From: Raineyella sp. LH-20
Lineage (GTDB): Bacteria; Actinomycetota; Actinomycetes; Propionibacteriales; Propionibacteriaceae
Direction: 5' to 3'
Assembly (NCBI RefSeq): GCF_033110965.1
Contig: NZ_CP137003.1
Location: 1,860,001 to 1,924,000 of the forward strand
Length of the DNA stretch: 64,000 nucleotides
Positions within the stretch are counted from its first letter, which is position 1; each line of letters opens with the position of its first letter. Below, piece by piece: positions 28,977 through 38,361 of this stretch. Below the pieces are notes generated by a model, which saw only the letters and a program-made list of their open reading frames with translations, was not told the DNA's origin and made no database searches. The translations under genes and the position numbers were made by a program.

Positions 28977-29648
28977 ATGTTCCGCCTCACCCACGATTGC
29001 CGGCTCGACCCGCGTCCGACCACGGTGCTGATCGACATGGACGGCACCCTGCTCGACTCACTCTCGGCCATCACCGGCGCCCTCTCACGGGCCCTGGGTG
29101 ACTACGGGCATGAGGCAGCGCCGGAATCCCTGCGGCGGTATGTCGGGCCGCCGATCCGAGAGGCGATGACCGAACTGCTGCCGGAGGTTCCGCTCGACGA
29201 GGCGGTCGCCCACTATCGGGCGGTCTATGGCGCCTCGATGCTGGAATCCCCGCTGTTCGCCGAGACCCGGCCGTTGCTGGATGCCCTCGCGCTGTCGGGG
29301 CTGCCGCTGGCCGTCGCCACGTCGAAGAAGGAGGTCAACGCCCGCGAGGTGCTCGTCCACCACGGGCTGGACGACCGGTTCACGGTGATCAGCGGGGCGG
29401 GGGAGGGCGACCGGAACGGCGACAAGGCCGCAGTGGTCGCGGATGCCCTGCGCCGGCTGGCCGCAGGCGGTGCGGACGTGTCAGCGCCGATCATGATCGG
29501 GGACAAGATCCACGACGTCGAGGGCGCGGCCAGTTCCGGTGTCGACACCATCCTGGTCGGCTGGGGGTACGGCAGCGCCGAGGAGCGCTCGCAGGCCCTG
29601 GCGGTGGCTGACGACGTGGCGGGACTGCGCCGGATGCTGTCAGTCTGA
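28977..29648 (+). CDS. HAD-family phosphatase (phosphoglycolate phosphatase-like)
   Basis: 223 aa. HAD motif I LIDMDGTLLDS (about 17-27), a helical cap domain, motif II VATSKKE, and motif III/IV MIGDKIHDVEGAASSGVDTILVGWGYG. It resembles Gph/PpaX, but the substrate is not fixed by sequence. TAGGGT stands seven bases before ATG 28977, so it is probably leaderless. The clpC terminator isolates it from the upstream gene, and it is convergent with mutY. Confidence 0.82.
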   Translation: MFRLTHDCRLDPRPTTVLIDMDGTLLDSLSAITGALSRALGDYGHEAAPESLRRYVGPPIREAMTELLPEVPLDEAVAHYRAVYGASMLESPLFAETRPLLDALALSGLPLAVATSKKEVNAREVLVHHGLDDRFTVISGAGEGDRNGDKAAVVADALRRLAAGGADVSAPIMIGDKIHDVEGAASSGVDTILVGWGYGSAEERSQALAVADDVAGLRRMLSV

Positions 29649-29659
29649 CCCGGCCTCGG

Positions 29660-30691
29660 TCAGGTGGTCGGCAGGGTCCAATGCTCACCGTCGGTCCTGC
29701 CGGTCGTACGGGTCGTGCCGGTCCCGGTCCGGCCGATCGAGGCGATCAACCCGTCGGCTGCCAGACCGGACAGGGCGCGGTCGAACTGCTCGGGGTCGGC
29801 CGCGCGGCGCGGGGGCCACACTCGGCGCAACTCGGCGGTCGGGACCGGGGCCTCGGCCTCCCGGAGCACCGCGAGCAGCGCCCCCCGGCACTGGCGGTCG
29901 GTCCCCTCGTACGACTGGGTGCGGGGTGCGTACGTCGCGTCCGGGCGGCCGGCGAGCTGCCATGCGCACAGGTCGGCCACTGGGCAGGCCTCGCACCGAG
30001 GGGAGCGTGCCGTGCAGACGAGCGCCCCGAGCTCCATCGAGGCCACCGCCCAGGTCGCCGCGCGCTCCGGGGCGTCCGGGACATGGGCGACGGCGAGCGA
30101 CCGGTCCGCGGCCCGTGGGTGCGTCGGCGCCTGGGCCTCCCCGCGGACCAGACGGGCGAGCAACCGTCGTACGTTCGTGTCGATCACCACGGTCCGCTGA
30201 CGGTAGGCGAACGCCGCCACGGCGGCCGCCGTGTACTCCCCGACCCCGGGAAGGCCCCGCAGTGCGGCCTCGTCGTCAGGGACCCGTCCGCTGTGCCGCT
30301 CGACGAGTGCCTGGGCCGTACGGTGCAGCCGCAGCGCACGACGCGGATAGCCGAGCCGCCCCCACATCCGGATCGCCTCGCCGGCAGGTGCGGCGGCCAG
30401 GGCGGCCGGCGTGGGCCACCGCTCCATCCACGCCGTCCAGGGGCCGAGAACCCGGCCCACCGGTGTCTGCTGCAACATGAACTCGCTCACCATCACCCCC
30501 CAGGCCGAGCACTCGGCTCGGCGCCAGGGCAGGTCGCGGGCGTGGACGGCGTACCAGTCGAGGACTCTGGCGACGACCTGCGCGGGATCGGTGCGGTCCG
30601 GGACGACGCGTTCCGGGTCGGTACGGTCCGGGTCGGTACGGTCCGGGACGGGGGGGTGATCAGGCGGCGTCTCGGCGGGATCGGCTGGCAC
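29660..30691 (-). CDS. mutY: A/G-specific adenine glycosylase
   Basis: 343 aa from GTG 30691. This start is favoured because TACGCT lies six bases before it, the same leaderless spacing as other genes here. It removes A opposite 8-oxoG. HhH-GPD fold: PWRR, SEFMLQQTPVGRVL, LPGVGEYTAAAVAAFAY, VIDTNVRR with the catalytic Asp, and the 4Fe-4S ligands C-x6-C-x2-C-x5-C in CTARSPRCEACPVADLC. There is no MutT-like 8-oxoG domain; a short winged-helix-like tail is present instead. The N-terminus holds repeated DRTDP units. Confidence 0.9.
   Translation of the reverse strand: MPADPAETPPDHPPVPDRTDPDRTDPERVVPDRTDPAQVVARVLDWYAVHARDLPWRRAECSAWGVMVSEFMLQQTPVGRVLGPWTAWMERWPTPAALAAAPAGEAIRMWGRLGYPRRALRLHRTAQALVERHSGRVPDDEAALRGLPGVGEYTAAAVAAFAYRQRTVVIDTNVRRLLARLVRGEAQAPTHPRAADRSLAVAHVPDAPERAATWAVASMELGALVCTARSPRCEACPVADLCAWQLAGRPDATYAPRTQSYEGTDRQCRGALLAVLREAEAPVPTAELRRVWPPRRAADPEQFDRALSGLAADGLIASIGRTGTGTTRTTGRTDGEHWTLPTT
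30584..30656. repeat. 15-bp repeats in the mutY N-terminus
   Basis: Two perfect copies of GGGTCGGTACGGTCC (30615-30629, 30630-30644) are flanked by degenerate copies. They encode repeated DRTDP on the minus strand. Confidence 0.8.
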
Positions 30692-30781
30692 CGGTCCAGC
30701 GTAGGCGGTGCCCGACAGGTGCGCGGATCGCTGCGGGCGCGCCTCCAGAGATGGCACAACCCACTTCCGTAGGGTGAGCCC

Positions 30782-31474
30782 ATGAGTGGAATGCTGCACC
30801 CGGTCGGGCCGGAGGACCCGCAGGTGTACTGGATGCGTCGAGCCACGATCGGCGTCGTGCTGGTGGTGGTGGTGCTGGTCATCGTGGCGTTCGCCCGTCC
30901 GGGCAGGGGCGCAGGCAATGCGGCCCCCACGGGCAGCCCGACCCCGCTCGTCCTCAGCACGCCGACGCCGACTCCGACCCCGACGCCGACTGACACCCCG
31001 ACACCGGGCACCACGCCCGGAGCCGGATCCACGCCGGCGGCCGGTTCCACCCCCGCGACCCCGACGGCTGCGAAGACGCCGGCCGCTCCGACACCCTGTG
31101 GCCCCGCCGACATCAGGGTCGCCCTCAACGGCGGTGCCACGGCCATCGGCCAGAAGACCGACTTCACCGTCCAGCTGACCAACGGCTCGGCTACTCCCTG
31201 CACCATCGGAGTGGACCGGTCGGTCCTCGACCTGACGATCGTCTCCGGCAGCGACCGCATCTGGTCCACCGCCGACTGCGAGGCCTGGTTGGAGGCGAAG
31301 GGGCCGGCCGAGGTCAAGGCGGGGGAGTCGACCTCGGTCACCGTCAGCTGGCCCGGACGACGTTCCTACCCCGGCTGCAAGCTCGCCTCGAAGGACATCT
31401 CCGCGGGAACGTACATCGCCACCGCCGAGTACAAGGGTGCCGGGACGGCCAAGAAGGTGATGGGGCTGCGCTGA
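30782..31474 (+). CDS. membrane-anchored Pro/Thr-rich protein with C-terminal beta domain
   Basis: 230 aa. A short cytoplasmic start, one membrane helix (about 22-39), a Pro/Thr spacer (about 50-105), and a C-terminal domain (about 106-230) with two Cys pairs and an Ig-like pattern (DFTVQLTNGSATPCTIGVDRSVLDLTIVSGSDRIW). It probably sits on the outer face of the membrane. Function unknown. A membrane protein lies at the same place, between disA and mutY, in mycobacteria. TAGGGT is six bases before the ATG (leaderless). Confidence 0.75.
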   Translation: MSGMLHPVGPEDPQVYWMRRATIGVVLVVVVLVIVAFARPGRGAGNAAPTGSPTPLVLSTPTPTPTPTPTDTPTPGTTPGAGSTPAAGSTPATPTAAKTPAAPTPCGPADIRVALNGGATAIGQKTDFTVQLTNGSATPCTIGVDRSVLDLTIVSGSDRIWSTADCEAWLEAKGPAEVKAGESTSVTVSWPGRRSYPGCKLASKDISAGTYIATAEYKGAGTAKKVMGLR

Positions 31475-31548
31475 TCCGGTGATGGGGCTGATCCGGTGAT
31501 GGGGCTGATCCGGTGATGGGGCTGATCCGGTGATGGGGCTGATCCGGG
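31471..31548. repeat. 17-bp tandem repeat at a stop codon
   Basis: CTGATCCGGTGATGGGG is repeated four times plus a partial copy. The array begins in the stop codon of the upstream gene and resembles that gene's final codons (GTGATGGGGCTG). Confidence 0.95.
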
Positions 31549-31570
31549 CCGTCGAGGACCGAGCCGCCGG

Positions 31571-32632
31571 TCAGGCGAGTTCGTCGAATTCCGATTCGGC
31601 CATCCAGGCCAGGGCATCGCGGATCGCCCTGGCCCGGCGCAGGCCCACGCCGTCGACCGCCTGCAGGTCGCCCAGCGAAGCGGCGAAGATCTCCTGCAGT
31701 GACCCGAAGTGGTCCAGCAGTCGGGCCGCCACGGCCCGCGGCAGCGTACCGATCCGGGACAGCTGACGGTAGCCGCGCGGATAGAGCTGTGCCTCCAGAT
31801 CGGTGGTGCCGAATCCGACCGCCCGTTCGATCGTCGTCAGATCGACCAGGTCGGTGGTGCTCAACTCCGCCAGGTCGGTGAGGTCGAAGACGACTCCGTT
31901 CGCCTCGTCGCGGTAGTCCTCGATGAGCAGTTCGGCGATGTTGTCCGTCCCGGATTCCAACTCACGGATCTGCAGGTCGACCAAGCGCCCCTCGGTGCCC
32001 AGATCGATCACGTAATCACGCAGCTCGTCCTGGATCCGGTGGACCATCTCCAGACGCTGCAGGACCACCGCGACGTCGCGTACGGTCACCTGGTCGCGGA
32101 TCTCGAGGGTGGACAGGTGGTCGGTCACCTCAGCGAGCCGGTTGGTGTACCGCTCGAGCGTACGCAACCCCTGGTCGGCGCGGCCGAGGATGGCGCCCGG
32201 ATCGGGGAAACTGAGCCGCTCCCCGTCGACGAACAGGCTGATCACCTGCATGGAGGCCGAGACCGAGATCGTCGGCACGCCGGTCTGCCGCGACACCCGA
32301 TCGGCGGTCCGGTGCCGGGTACCCGTCTCCACCGAGTCGTACGCGGGATCGGGCATCAGATGGACCCCGGCCGCGACGATGCGGGACAGGTCGGCGCTCA
32401 GCACGATGGCGCCGTCGAGCTTCGACAGCTCGCGCAGATTCTGCGGGGTGACGGGGGCATCGAGGTGGAATCCCCCGGTCATCAGTCCCTCGACCTCGCG
32501 GTTCAGGCCGAGCACGATGAGGCCGCCGGTGCGCCCCTTGACGATCCGGTCGAGCCCGTTCCGCAGCGGCGTTCCTGGTGCGGTCAACGCCCGGAATCGC
32601 CGTGTGCGGCTCTGCTGGTCCTCCGCGGTCAC
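31571..32632 (-). CDS. disA: DNA integrity scanning diadenylate cyclase
   Basis: 353 aa, GTG start after GGGAGAGG. N-terminal DAC domain with DGA (73-75) and GTRHRTA (104-110), which make c-di-AMP from two ATP; a helical spine; and a C-terminal HhH DNA-binding domain (about 300-345, LQAVDGVGLRRARAIRDAL). DisA forms octamers that scan DNA for lesions. TAGACT at 32691-32686 is a -10 candidate, giving disA its own promoter after radA. Confidence 0.96.
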   Translation of the reverse strand: MTAEDQQSRTRRFRALTAPGTPLRNGLDRIVKGRTGGLIVLGLNREVEGLMTGGFHLDAPVTPQNLRELSKLDGAIVLSADLSRIVAAGVHLMPDPAYDSVETGTRHRTADRVSRQTGVPTISVSASMQVISLFVDGERLSFPDPGAILGRADQGLRTLERYTNRLAEVTDHLSTLEIRDQVTVRDVAVVLQRLEMVHRIQDELRDYVIDLGTEGRLVDLQIRELESGTDNIAELLIEDYRDEANGVVFDLTDLAELSTTDLVDLTTIERAVGFGTTDLEAQLYPRGYRQLSRIGTLPRAVAARLLDHFGSLQEIFAASLGDLQAVDGVGLRRARAIRDALAWMAESEFDELA

Positions 32633-32701
32633 CGGTTCCTCTCCCCCGTATCGCCTCGTCGCGTGGCTGTCGCTGCGTCGGGGTCAGTCTACGGTGTCGC
32701 G

Positions 32702-34102
32702 TCAGTGGCCACCGACGAGGCCGAAGAGGTCCAGCGCGGCCAGCACGGTGCCGACCCCCAGGACGCGTACGGTGCCCGGCAGCCGGCCCAGATCGTCCTC
32801 CGAGCCTGCCGGCACCAGGATGGTGCGGAATCCGAGCCTGATCGCTTCCGCCACCCGCCGGGAGGCACCCGGCACTCGGCGCAGTTCCCCGGCCAGCCCG
32901 ATCTCGCCGAGGGCCATCAGCCCGGGCGGCGGGGCGATGTCGCGGGTGGCGGAGGCGATCGCCAGCGCGATCGCCAGGTCGGCGGCCGGGTCGACGACCC
33001 GTGCCCCGCCGACGGTGGAGACGTACACGTCCTTGTTGCCCAGTGGCTGGGCGGCCCGCCGCTCCAGCACCGCGGTGAGCATCGCCACCCGGGAGGAGTC
33101 GACCCCGTGGTTGGTCCGACGGGGGATCTGCAGGGGCGAGGCCGCCACCAGCGACTGGATCTCGGCGAGCAACGGGCGGCGCCCCTCGACCGTCACAGTG
33201 ATGCAGGTGCCCGGCACCGTCGTCTCCCCACCGGTGGTCGAGGTGAACAGCCCCGACGGATCCGGCACCTCGACGATCCCGTTCTCCCGCATCTCGAAGC
33301 AGCCCACCTCGTCGGCGGCACCGAAGCGGTTCTTCGTCGCCCGGACCATCCGGAACCCCGAGTGCCGGTCGCCCTCGAAGCTCAACACCACGTCCACCAG
33401 ATGCTCGAGCGTACGAGGGCCGGCGATCGAACCGTCCTTGGTGACATGGCCGACGATGATCACCGCCAGGTGGCGCTGCTTGGCGACCCGGACCAGCTCG
33501 GCGGTCACCTCCCGCACCTGGGTGACACCGCCCGGCGTGCCGTCGGCGCCCTCGGCGGTCATCGTCTGGACCGAGTCGACCACCAGCAGGGTGGGGGAGA
33601 CCTGGTCGACGTGGCCGAGCACGGTGCCCAGGTCGCTCTCCGCCGCCAGGTAGAGCTCCTCGGAGAGATCGCCGGTCCGCTCGGCCCGCATCCTCACCTG
33701 GGCGGCGGATTCCTCGCCGGTGACGTAGAGGGTCCGCCGGCCCCGCTGCGCCCACGCCGCAGCGACCTCCAGCAGCAGGGTGGACTTGCCGACCCCGGGC
33801 TCCCCGGCCAGCAGCACCACCGCGCCCGGGACGAGTCCGCCGCCGAGCACCCGGTCGAGCTCGCCGACCCCGGTGACCGTACGATGCGCGGCCTCGCCGT
33901 GGACCTCCGAGATCGGCACCGCCTGGTGGCTCGGCGTGATCGGCCGGGTCGCCCGGGAAAGCGATCCGGCCCGGGCCCCCTGCTCCACGACGGTGCCCCA
34001 CTGCTGGCACTCGCCGCAGCGGCCGACCCATTTGGCCGTGGTCCATCCACAGTCGGAGCAGACGTACGCGTCACGGGTGGCGGTGGCCTTCGGTCGGGAC
34101 AT
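32702..34102 (-). CDS. radA: DNA repair protein RadA
   Basis: 466 aa. N-terminal zinc finger with C-x2-C and C-x2-C (CSDCGW, CGECQQWG); RecA-like core with GEPGVGKST, a VVDSVQTM Walker B strand and the KNRFG motif; and a C-terminal Lon-like domain (SRVAMLTAVLERR, STVGGARVVDPAADLA). It acts in recombination branch migration. TAGGCT lies six bases before the ATG (leaderless). radA-disA order as in M. tuberculosis Rv3585-Rv3586. Confidence 0.96.
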   Translation of the reverse strand: MSRPKATATRDAYVCSDCGWTTAKWVGRCGECQQWGTVVEQGARAGSLSRATRPITPSHQAVPISEVHGEAAHRTVTGVGELDRVLGGGLVPGAVVLLAGEPGVGKSTLLLEVAAAWAQRGRRTLYVTGEESAAQVRMRAERTGDLSEELYLAAESDLGTVLGHVDQVSPTLLVVDSVQTMTAEGADGTPGGVTQVREVTAELVRVAKQRHLAVIIVGHVTKDGSIAGPRTLEHLVDVVLSFEGDRHSGFRMVRATKNRFGAADEVGCFEMRENGIVEVPDPSGLFTSTTGGETTVPGTCITVTVEGRRPLLAEIQSLVAASPLQIPRRTNHGVDSSRVAMLTAVLERRAAQPLGNKDVYVSTVGGARVVDPAADLAIALAIASATRDIAPPPGLMALGEIGLAGELRRVPGASRRVAEAIRLGFRTILVPAGSEDDLGRLPGTVRVLGVGTVLAALDLFGLVGGH

Positions 34103-34243
34103 GGCAGCAGCCTAGGACGGACCACTGACATCGACCGGCAGTGATGGTCCGACGGGGACGGTGGGCCGTGCGGACGCCGGCCGAGGACCCGGGGCCGTAC
34201 GGGCCAGCCAGGGCCGTACGCCAGGCCCATACGATGCCGGCGC

Positions 34244-35314
34244 TCAGCCCAGCAGCGTGCCGGCCACCTCCAGCAGGCGGTCGTTGGCGTCCGGCTCGGC
34301 GATCGACACCCGCAGGCCCTCCCCAGGGAACGCGCGGGTCATCAGACCGGCGTCCCGGAACGCGTCGAACCAGACCTGGGTGTGTTCACCGGCAGGGAAC
34401 CAGACGAAGTTGCCCTGAGTGGCCGGGATCGGATGGCCCATCCGGCGCAGTTGCTCGGCGATCCGGTCGCGCTCGTGCACCGTCACCCGGACCCGGCCGA
34501 TCAGCTCCGGCTCGGCCTCCAGCGAGGCGAGCACACCGGCCTGGGCAGGGGAGGAGATCGCGAACGGCATCGTGACGCCCCGCACCGCGTGAGCCAGCGC
34601 GGGATCGGCCGCGGCCATCCAGCCGACCCGCAGGGCGGCCAGGCCGTACGCCTTGGAGAACGTCCGCAGGGACACCACACCCGGGTGCACGTCGAGCAGC
34701 TCCAGGCCGCGGGCGGCGTCCGGGTCGGTGACGTACTCCACGTACGCCTCGTCGACGATCACCAGGATGTCGTCACGGACCGCGCCGAGGAAGGCCACCA
34801 GGTCGTCGTGACGGACCGCCGGACCGGTCGGATTGTTCGGGGTGCAGACCATCACCGCTCGGGTGCGGGGGGTGATCGCGGCCAGCATGGCGGTCAGGTC
34901 GTGCTCCCCGGTCGGGGTCAGCGGCACCGGCACCGCGCAGGCGCCGAGCACCTGGACGGCGAGCGGGTAGGCCTCGAAGCTGCGCCAGGCATAGACCACC
35001 TCGTCGCCGGGGCCGCAGGTGGCCTCGAGCAGGTGCGCCAGCACCTCCACCGATCCGGTGCCGAACGCCAGCCGCTCCTCGTCCAGCCCGTGACGGGTCG
35101 CCACGGCGGAGGTGATCTCGGTGTTGCCGGCGTCCGGGTAGCGGTTCATCTCCGTCAACGATCGGGAGACCGCCTCCAGCACTCCGGGCAGCGGACCGTA
35201 CGGGTTCTCGTTGCTGGAGACCTTCCAGGCCCGGCCGTCGGGGCCCGGTTTCGGTGAGCGACCCGCACGGTAGGGCGGCATGCTTGCGATGTGCGGGCGC
35301 AGCGTCAGCGACAT
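34244..35314 (-). CDS. class I/II aminotransferase, HisC/Pat-like
   Basis: 356 aa from ATG 35314 (AGGAGA upstream; longer starts are not supported). Fold-type I PLP enzyme: KVSSNENPYGPLPG, GTGSVEVLAHL, CTPNNPTG, VIVDEAYVEY and SKAYGLAALRVGW with the PLP Lys, then the terminal RVSIAEPDAN. Either histidinol-phosphate or aromatic amino acid aminotransferase. No his genes lie nearby, which slightly favours the aromatic type. Confidence 0.85.
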   Translation of the reverse strand: MSLTLRPHIASMPPYRAGRSPKPGPDGRAWKVSSNENPYGPLPGVLEAVSRSLTEMNRYPDAGNTEITSAVATRHGLDEERLAFGTGSVEVLAHLLEATCGPGDEVVYAWRSFEAYPLAVQVLGACAVPVPLTPTGEHDLTAMLAAITPRTRAVMVCTPNNPTGPAVRHDDLVAFLGAVRDDILVIVDEAYVEYVTDPDAARGLELLDVHPGVVSLRTFSKAYGLAALRVGWMAAADPALAHAVRGVTMPFAISSPAQAGVLASLEAEPELIGRVRVTVHERDRIAEQLRRMGHPIPATQGNFVWFPAGEHTQVWFDAFRDAGLMTRAFPGEGLRVSIAEPDANDRLLEVAGTLLG

Positions 35315-35481
35315 GCGTTCTCCTAGGAGGTCGATGAGTCCCTGACTGTACGCCAACGACGGGGCCGTCCTGAGGGTGTGTCGCACGCCTCGGGACAGCC
35401 CCGCACAGTGGATGACGACCCGATGGCGGGTCAGGGCGTGCCTCCGGCCGCCGAAGGGCGGGTCGGCCGGCACCAGGGGAT

Positions 35482-36126
35482 TCAGATGGTCACCGCTCCC
35501 CGCGGGGTGTCGAAGGTGGCCGACATGATGCCCGGCTGGCCGTGGCGGCTGGTCCAGGTCAGGTGGAAGCCGTCCAGCAGAGCCTCCGGGTCGCCCCCTA
35601 GCCAGTCGGTGAGCCGTGCCGGATCACCGGACAGCTCGAGAGACTGCAACGACACCGTACGGCCCTCCTCGGACAGCGCGGCGGGCAGCAGCTCGTCGGC
35701 GCTGATCCAGCGGATGAAGAAGGGCAGCTGCGGGTCGGCCTGGAGGCCCTTGATGCCGAGCTGGCGCCATTCGAGCTGGCGACCGTCAGGGAACCGGCGG
35801 GTGCCGACCGCCGCCTCGCGACCGAGCTTGGCCTCGTAGGCGGTCAGGTCGTCGATGGCCACCGCCCAGGACATCCAGCCGCCGCCGGCCTCGGACCGGG
35901 CGCGGACGACCTGCCCGAACGGCGCCTTGTCGGCGGCCGGGTGGTCCAGCACCTCGACGATCTCGATGTAGCGACCGTCGGCGAGCGGGATGAGGCGGTT
36001 TCGGGTGCCGAACCGCGGGTGGAAGCCTCCGTCACGGGAGTCCACCCCGAGCGCGTCGCTGAGGAACTGGGCCGATGCCAGGAGTCCCTCCGGCCCGGCG
36101 GCGTACGAGAGGTGGTCTACATGCAT
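35482..36126 (-). CDS. VOC/glyoxalase-like domain protein
   Basis: 214 aa. It begins HVDHLSYAAG and has RFGTRNRLIPLADGRYIEIVEVL, the first half of a glyoxalase-like (PF13468-type) fold. No enzyme activity can be assigned. CACAAT stands six bases before the ATG, consistent with a leaderless start. Confidence 0.75.
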   Translation of the reverse strand: MHVDHLSYAAGPEGLLASAQFLSDALGVDSRDGGFHPRFGTRNRLIPLADGRYIEIVEVLDHPAADKAPFGQVVRARSEAGGGWMSWAVAIDDLTAYEAKLGREAAVGTRRFPDGRQLEWRQLGIKGLQADPQLPFFIRWISADELLPAALSEEGRTVSLQSLELSGDPARLTDWLGGDPEALLDGFHLTWTSRHGQPGIMSATFDTPRGAVTI

Positions 36127-36182
36127 GGGCCTATTGTGCGCCCTCGGGGTCCGCTCCTTTTCCCGGGGGCCGAACGTGGAAG

Positions 36183-37067
36183 TCAGGACCTGTGTGGTAA
36201 GAGGTCTTGTCCGGCGAGACTCGCCGGATGACCGACCAGCGGCGGCCGCACTGCCTCCAGATCCGCGCAGTGCCGGGCAAGCGCGGCGTAGCCGGCCGGG
36301 CCCATCAGCGCGGTCAGCTCGGTGGCGAGTGTGCGGTAGACGGGCTCGGCGGCCCGGTGGGCGGCCGGGGTCGAGGTGCAGTACCAGTCGAACTCGTGGC
36401 CGCCGTCGCCCCAGCCGGAGCGTACGTACTCACCGATGCTGACCTCGGTGTAGGTCGAGCCGTCGCCGCGCTCGACGTCGCGGAACAGCCGCCGGATCGG
36501 CAACTGCCAGCACACGTCCGGCTTGGTCTCGGTGATCGGCACTCCCTCCCGGGCCGCCAGATGGTGCAGGGCGCAGCCCTGGCCACCGGCGAACCCGGGG
36601 CGATTGAGGAAGAGACAGGCACCGTCGACCAGCCGGGTGGCCCGCTCGACCTCACCGGGGTCCTCCTCGTCCGACACGTCCACTGCCCAGCCCTGCCGGG
36701 CCGACCACGGGCTGCCGTCCGGATCGGTGCCGTACACCTCGGCGAGTTGCCACAGGGAGGAGTCCAGTCGGGCGACCCAGCCGGCGACCCGCTGCTCGTC
36801 CTCGGGACCGCTGAAGTGGGCGCCCAGGGTGCAGCAGCCGTCGTCCGGGCGGCCCGCGTAGAGGCCGGGGCATCCGGCGCCGAACAGACAGTTCCACCGG
36901 GAGGTGAGCCAGGTCAGGTCGCAGCGGAACACCTGGTCGTCATCGGCCGGATCGGCGAACTCGACCCAGAGCCGGGGGAAGCCGTCCGGCACCTCGCCCT
37001 CGGCCAGCCGAGCGCCGGCAGCGACCTGAACGGGGACCCGGGACCCGACCGATTGTGCCGCAGACAT
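36183..37067 (-). CDS. conserved Cys-rich protein of unknown function
   Basis: 294 aa. The first half holds a Cys cluster ([31 protein letters not shown]); further Cys are in [18 protein letters not shown] and [11 protein letters not shown]. The spacing suggests an Fe-S or zinc site. No known domain recognised. Leaderless signature: TAGGAT six bases before the ATG. It is divergent from ppx, 137 bp away. Confidence 0.7.
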   Translation of the reverse strand: MSAAQSVGSRVPVQVAAGARLAEGEVPDGFPRLWVEFADPADDDQVFRCDLTWLTSRWNCLFGAGCPGLYAGRPDDGCCTLGAHFSGPEDEQRVAGWVARLDSSLWQLAEVYGTDPDGSPWSARQGWAVDVSDEEDPGEVERATRLVDGACLFLNRPGFAGGQGCALHHLAAREGVPITETKPDVCWQLPIRRLFRDVERGDGSTYTEVSIGEYVRSGWGDGGHEFDWYCTSTPAAHRAAEPVYRTLATELTALMGPAGYAALARHCADLEAVRPPLVGHPASLAGQDLLPHRS

Positions 37068-37204
37068 GCGGACATCCTAGGCGTCGGCCGGAGGGGCGGG
37101 GAGCCGTCGGTCGGACGCCGGGGACCGCGGCCGGACGGTGGTCGTACGCCTGTTCCGCGCACGGCGGGAGCGCGGCGAGGGGCGGGTGCATTACGGTATG
37201 GCGC

Positions 37205-38200
37205 ATGCGGCTCGGAGTGCTCGATGTGGGGTCCAACACCGTCCACCTGCTGGTCGTGGACGCGAGGGTCGGCGGTCCGCCGATCCCGGCCGCGTCCCAC
37301 AAGCGGGTGATGCGGCTGGCCGAGCACATCACCGCCGACGAGACGCTCTCCGTGGAAGGCGCCGAAGCGCTGGTGGGGATGGTGCAGGAGTGCACCGAGT
37401 TCGCCGAGACCACCGGGTGCTCGCGGGTGCTCCCCTTCGTCACCTCGGCGCTGCGCGAGGCGAAGAACACCGAGGAGGTCCTGGCGACGGTCAAGGACCG
37501 CACCGGGGTCGAGCTGCGGGTGCTGTCCGGGCAGGACGAGGCGCGGGCCACCTTCCTCGCCGTCCGCCGCTGGTACGGCTGGTCGGCCGGGCGCCTCGGA
37601 GTGCTCGACATCGGCGGCGGATCGCTGGAGATGGCCGGCGGCTCCGACGAGGAGCCGGAGGTGGCTCTGTCGGTGCCGGTCGGCGCGGGCCGGATGTACC
37701 GGATGTTCAAGGACGACGGCGGGCCCGCTGCGTGCCGACGCCACGTCCGCGCCGAGATCGGTGCCGTCGTCGGTGACCTGCTGCGCCGGGCGCCGTTCGA
37801 CCGGTGGGTGGCGACCTCGAAGACCTTCCGCTCGCTGGGCCGGATCACCGGCGGGGCCGCCCCGTCCAGCGAGGGCCCGTACATCCAGCGCCAGCTGCGA
37901 CTCGCGGACCTGTCGGGCTGGGTCGACCGACTCGCCGAGATGTCCCCGGACGAACGGGCGGAACTCCCGGGGGTCTCGAAGGACCGCGCCGAGCAACTGC
38001 TGTCGGGCGCGATCGTCGCCGAGGCGGTGATGGAGTTGACCGGTGCGGAGTCGGTCGAGCTGTGCCCGTGGGCGCTGCGCGAGGGTGTCATCCTCAACTA
38101 CCTCGACCACCTGCAGTACTGGCAGCGCAACGGCCTGAAGGCACGATCCATCAAGCACCTCGACACCGACCTGTCGCCCGCCGCCGCACCGCTGGGCTGA
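37205..38200 (+). CDS. ppx: Ppx/GppA exopolyphosphatase-like phosphatase
   Basis: 331 aa. ASKHA fold: [16 protein letters not shown] (phosphate 1), [28 protein letters not shown] (phosphate 2). Single-module length (about 330 aa), as in mycobacterial Ppx. It hydrolyses polyphosphate or (p)ppGpp. TACGGT lies just before the start, compatible with a leaderless mRNA. Same order as Rv0496-Rv0498. Confidence 0.88.
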   Translation: MRLGVLDVGSNTVHLLVVDARVGGPPIPAASHKRVMRLAEHITADETLSVEGAEALVGMVQECTEFAETTGCSRVLPFVTSALREAKNTEEVLATVKDRTGVELRVLSGQDEARATFLAVRRWYGWSAGRLGVLDIGGGSLEMAGGSDEEPEVALSVPVGAGRMYRMFKDDGGPAACRRHVRAEIGAVVGDLLRRAPFDRWVATSKTFRSLGRITGGAAPSSEGPYIQRQLRLADLSGWVDRLAEMSPDERAELPGVSKDRAEQLLSGAIVAEAVMELTGAESVELCPWALREGVILNYLDHLQYWQRNGLKARSIKHLDTDLSPAAAPLG

Positions 38201-38361
38201 GCCGCCGGTGGGGTCGTCGGCGGAGGTCTCCCACCCGGCGGCACCGGTCCCCGGCCCTGCCCGGCGGGTCCGACGGCGTGGCTACTCTTGGACCGTGCCC
38301 CGCAGCGGCGGGACGTACGCCACCGACCGGTCGTCGGCCCCAGGACTCCGGAGAACGACAG

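Noticed and set aside
25692-28994. Minus-strand open frame of 1100 codons across clpC
   Set aside because: Antisense to a clear ClpC gene; composition is the low-complexity Arg/Gly/His/Leu/Val mix expected of a GC-rich shadow frame. The same applies to 14715-17687 (ftsH) and 10749-13454 (dacB).
31471-31548. Possible CRISPR-like array
   Set aside because: Direct 17-bp units without spacers and no cas genes; a simple tandem repeat.
38295-38361. GTG 38295 after TACTCT as a leaderless start for the TIM-barrel gene
   Set aside because: It is in a different frame from the TIM-barrel protein; ATG 38362 has its own ribosome site.
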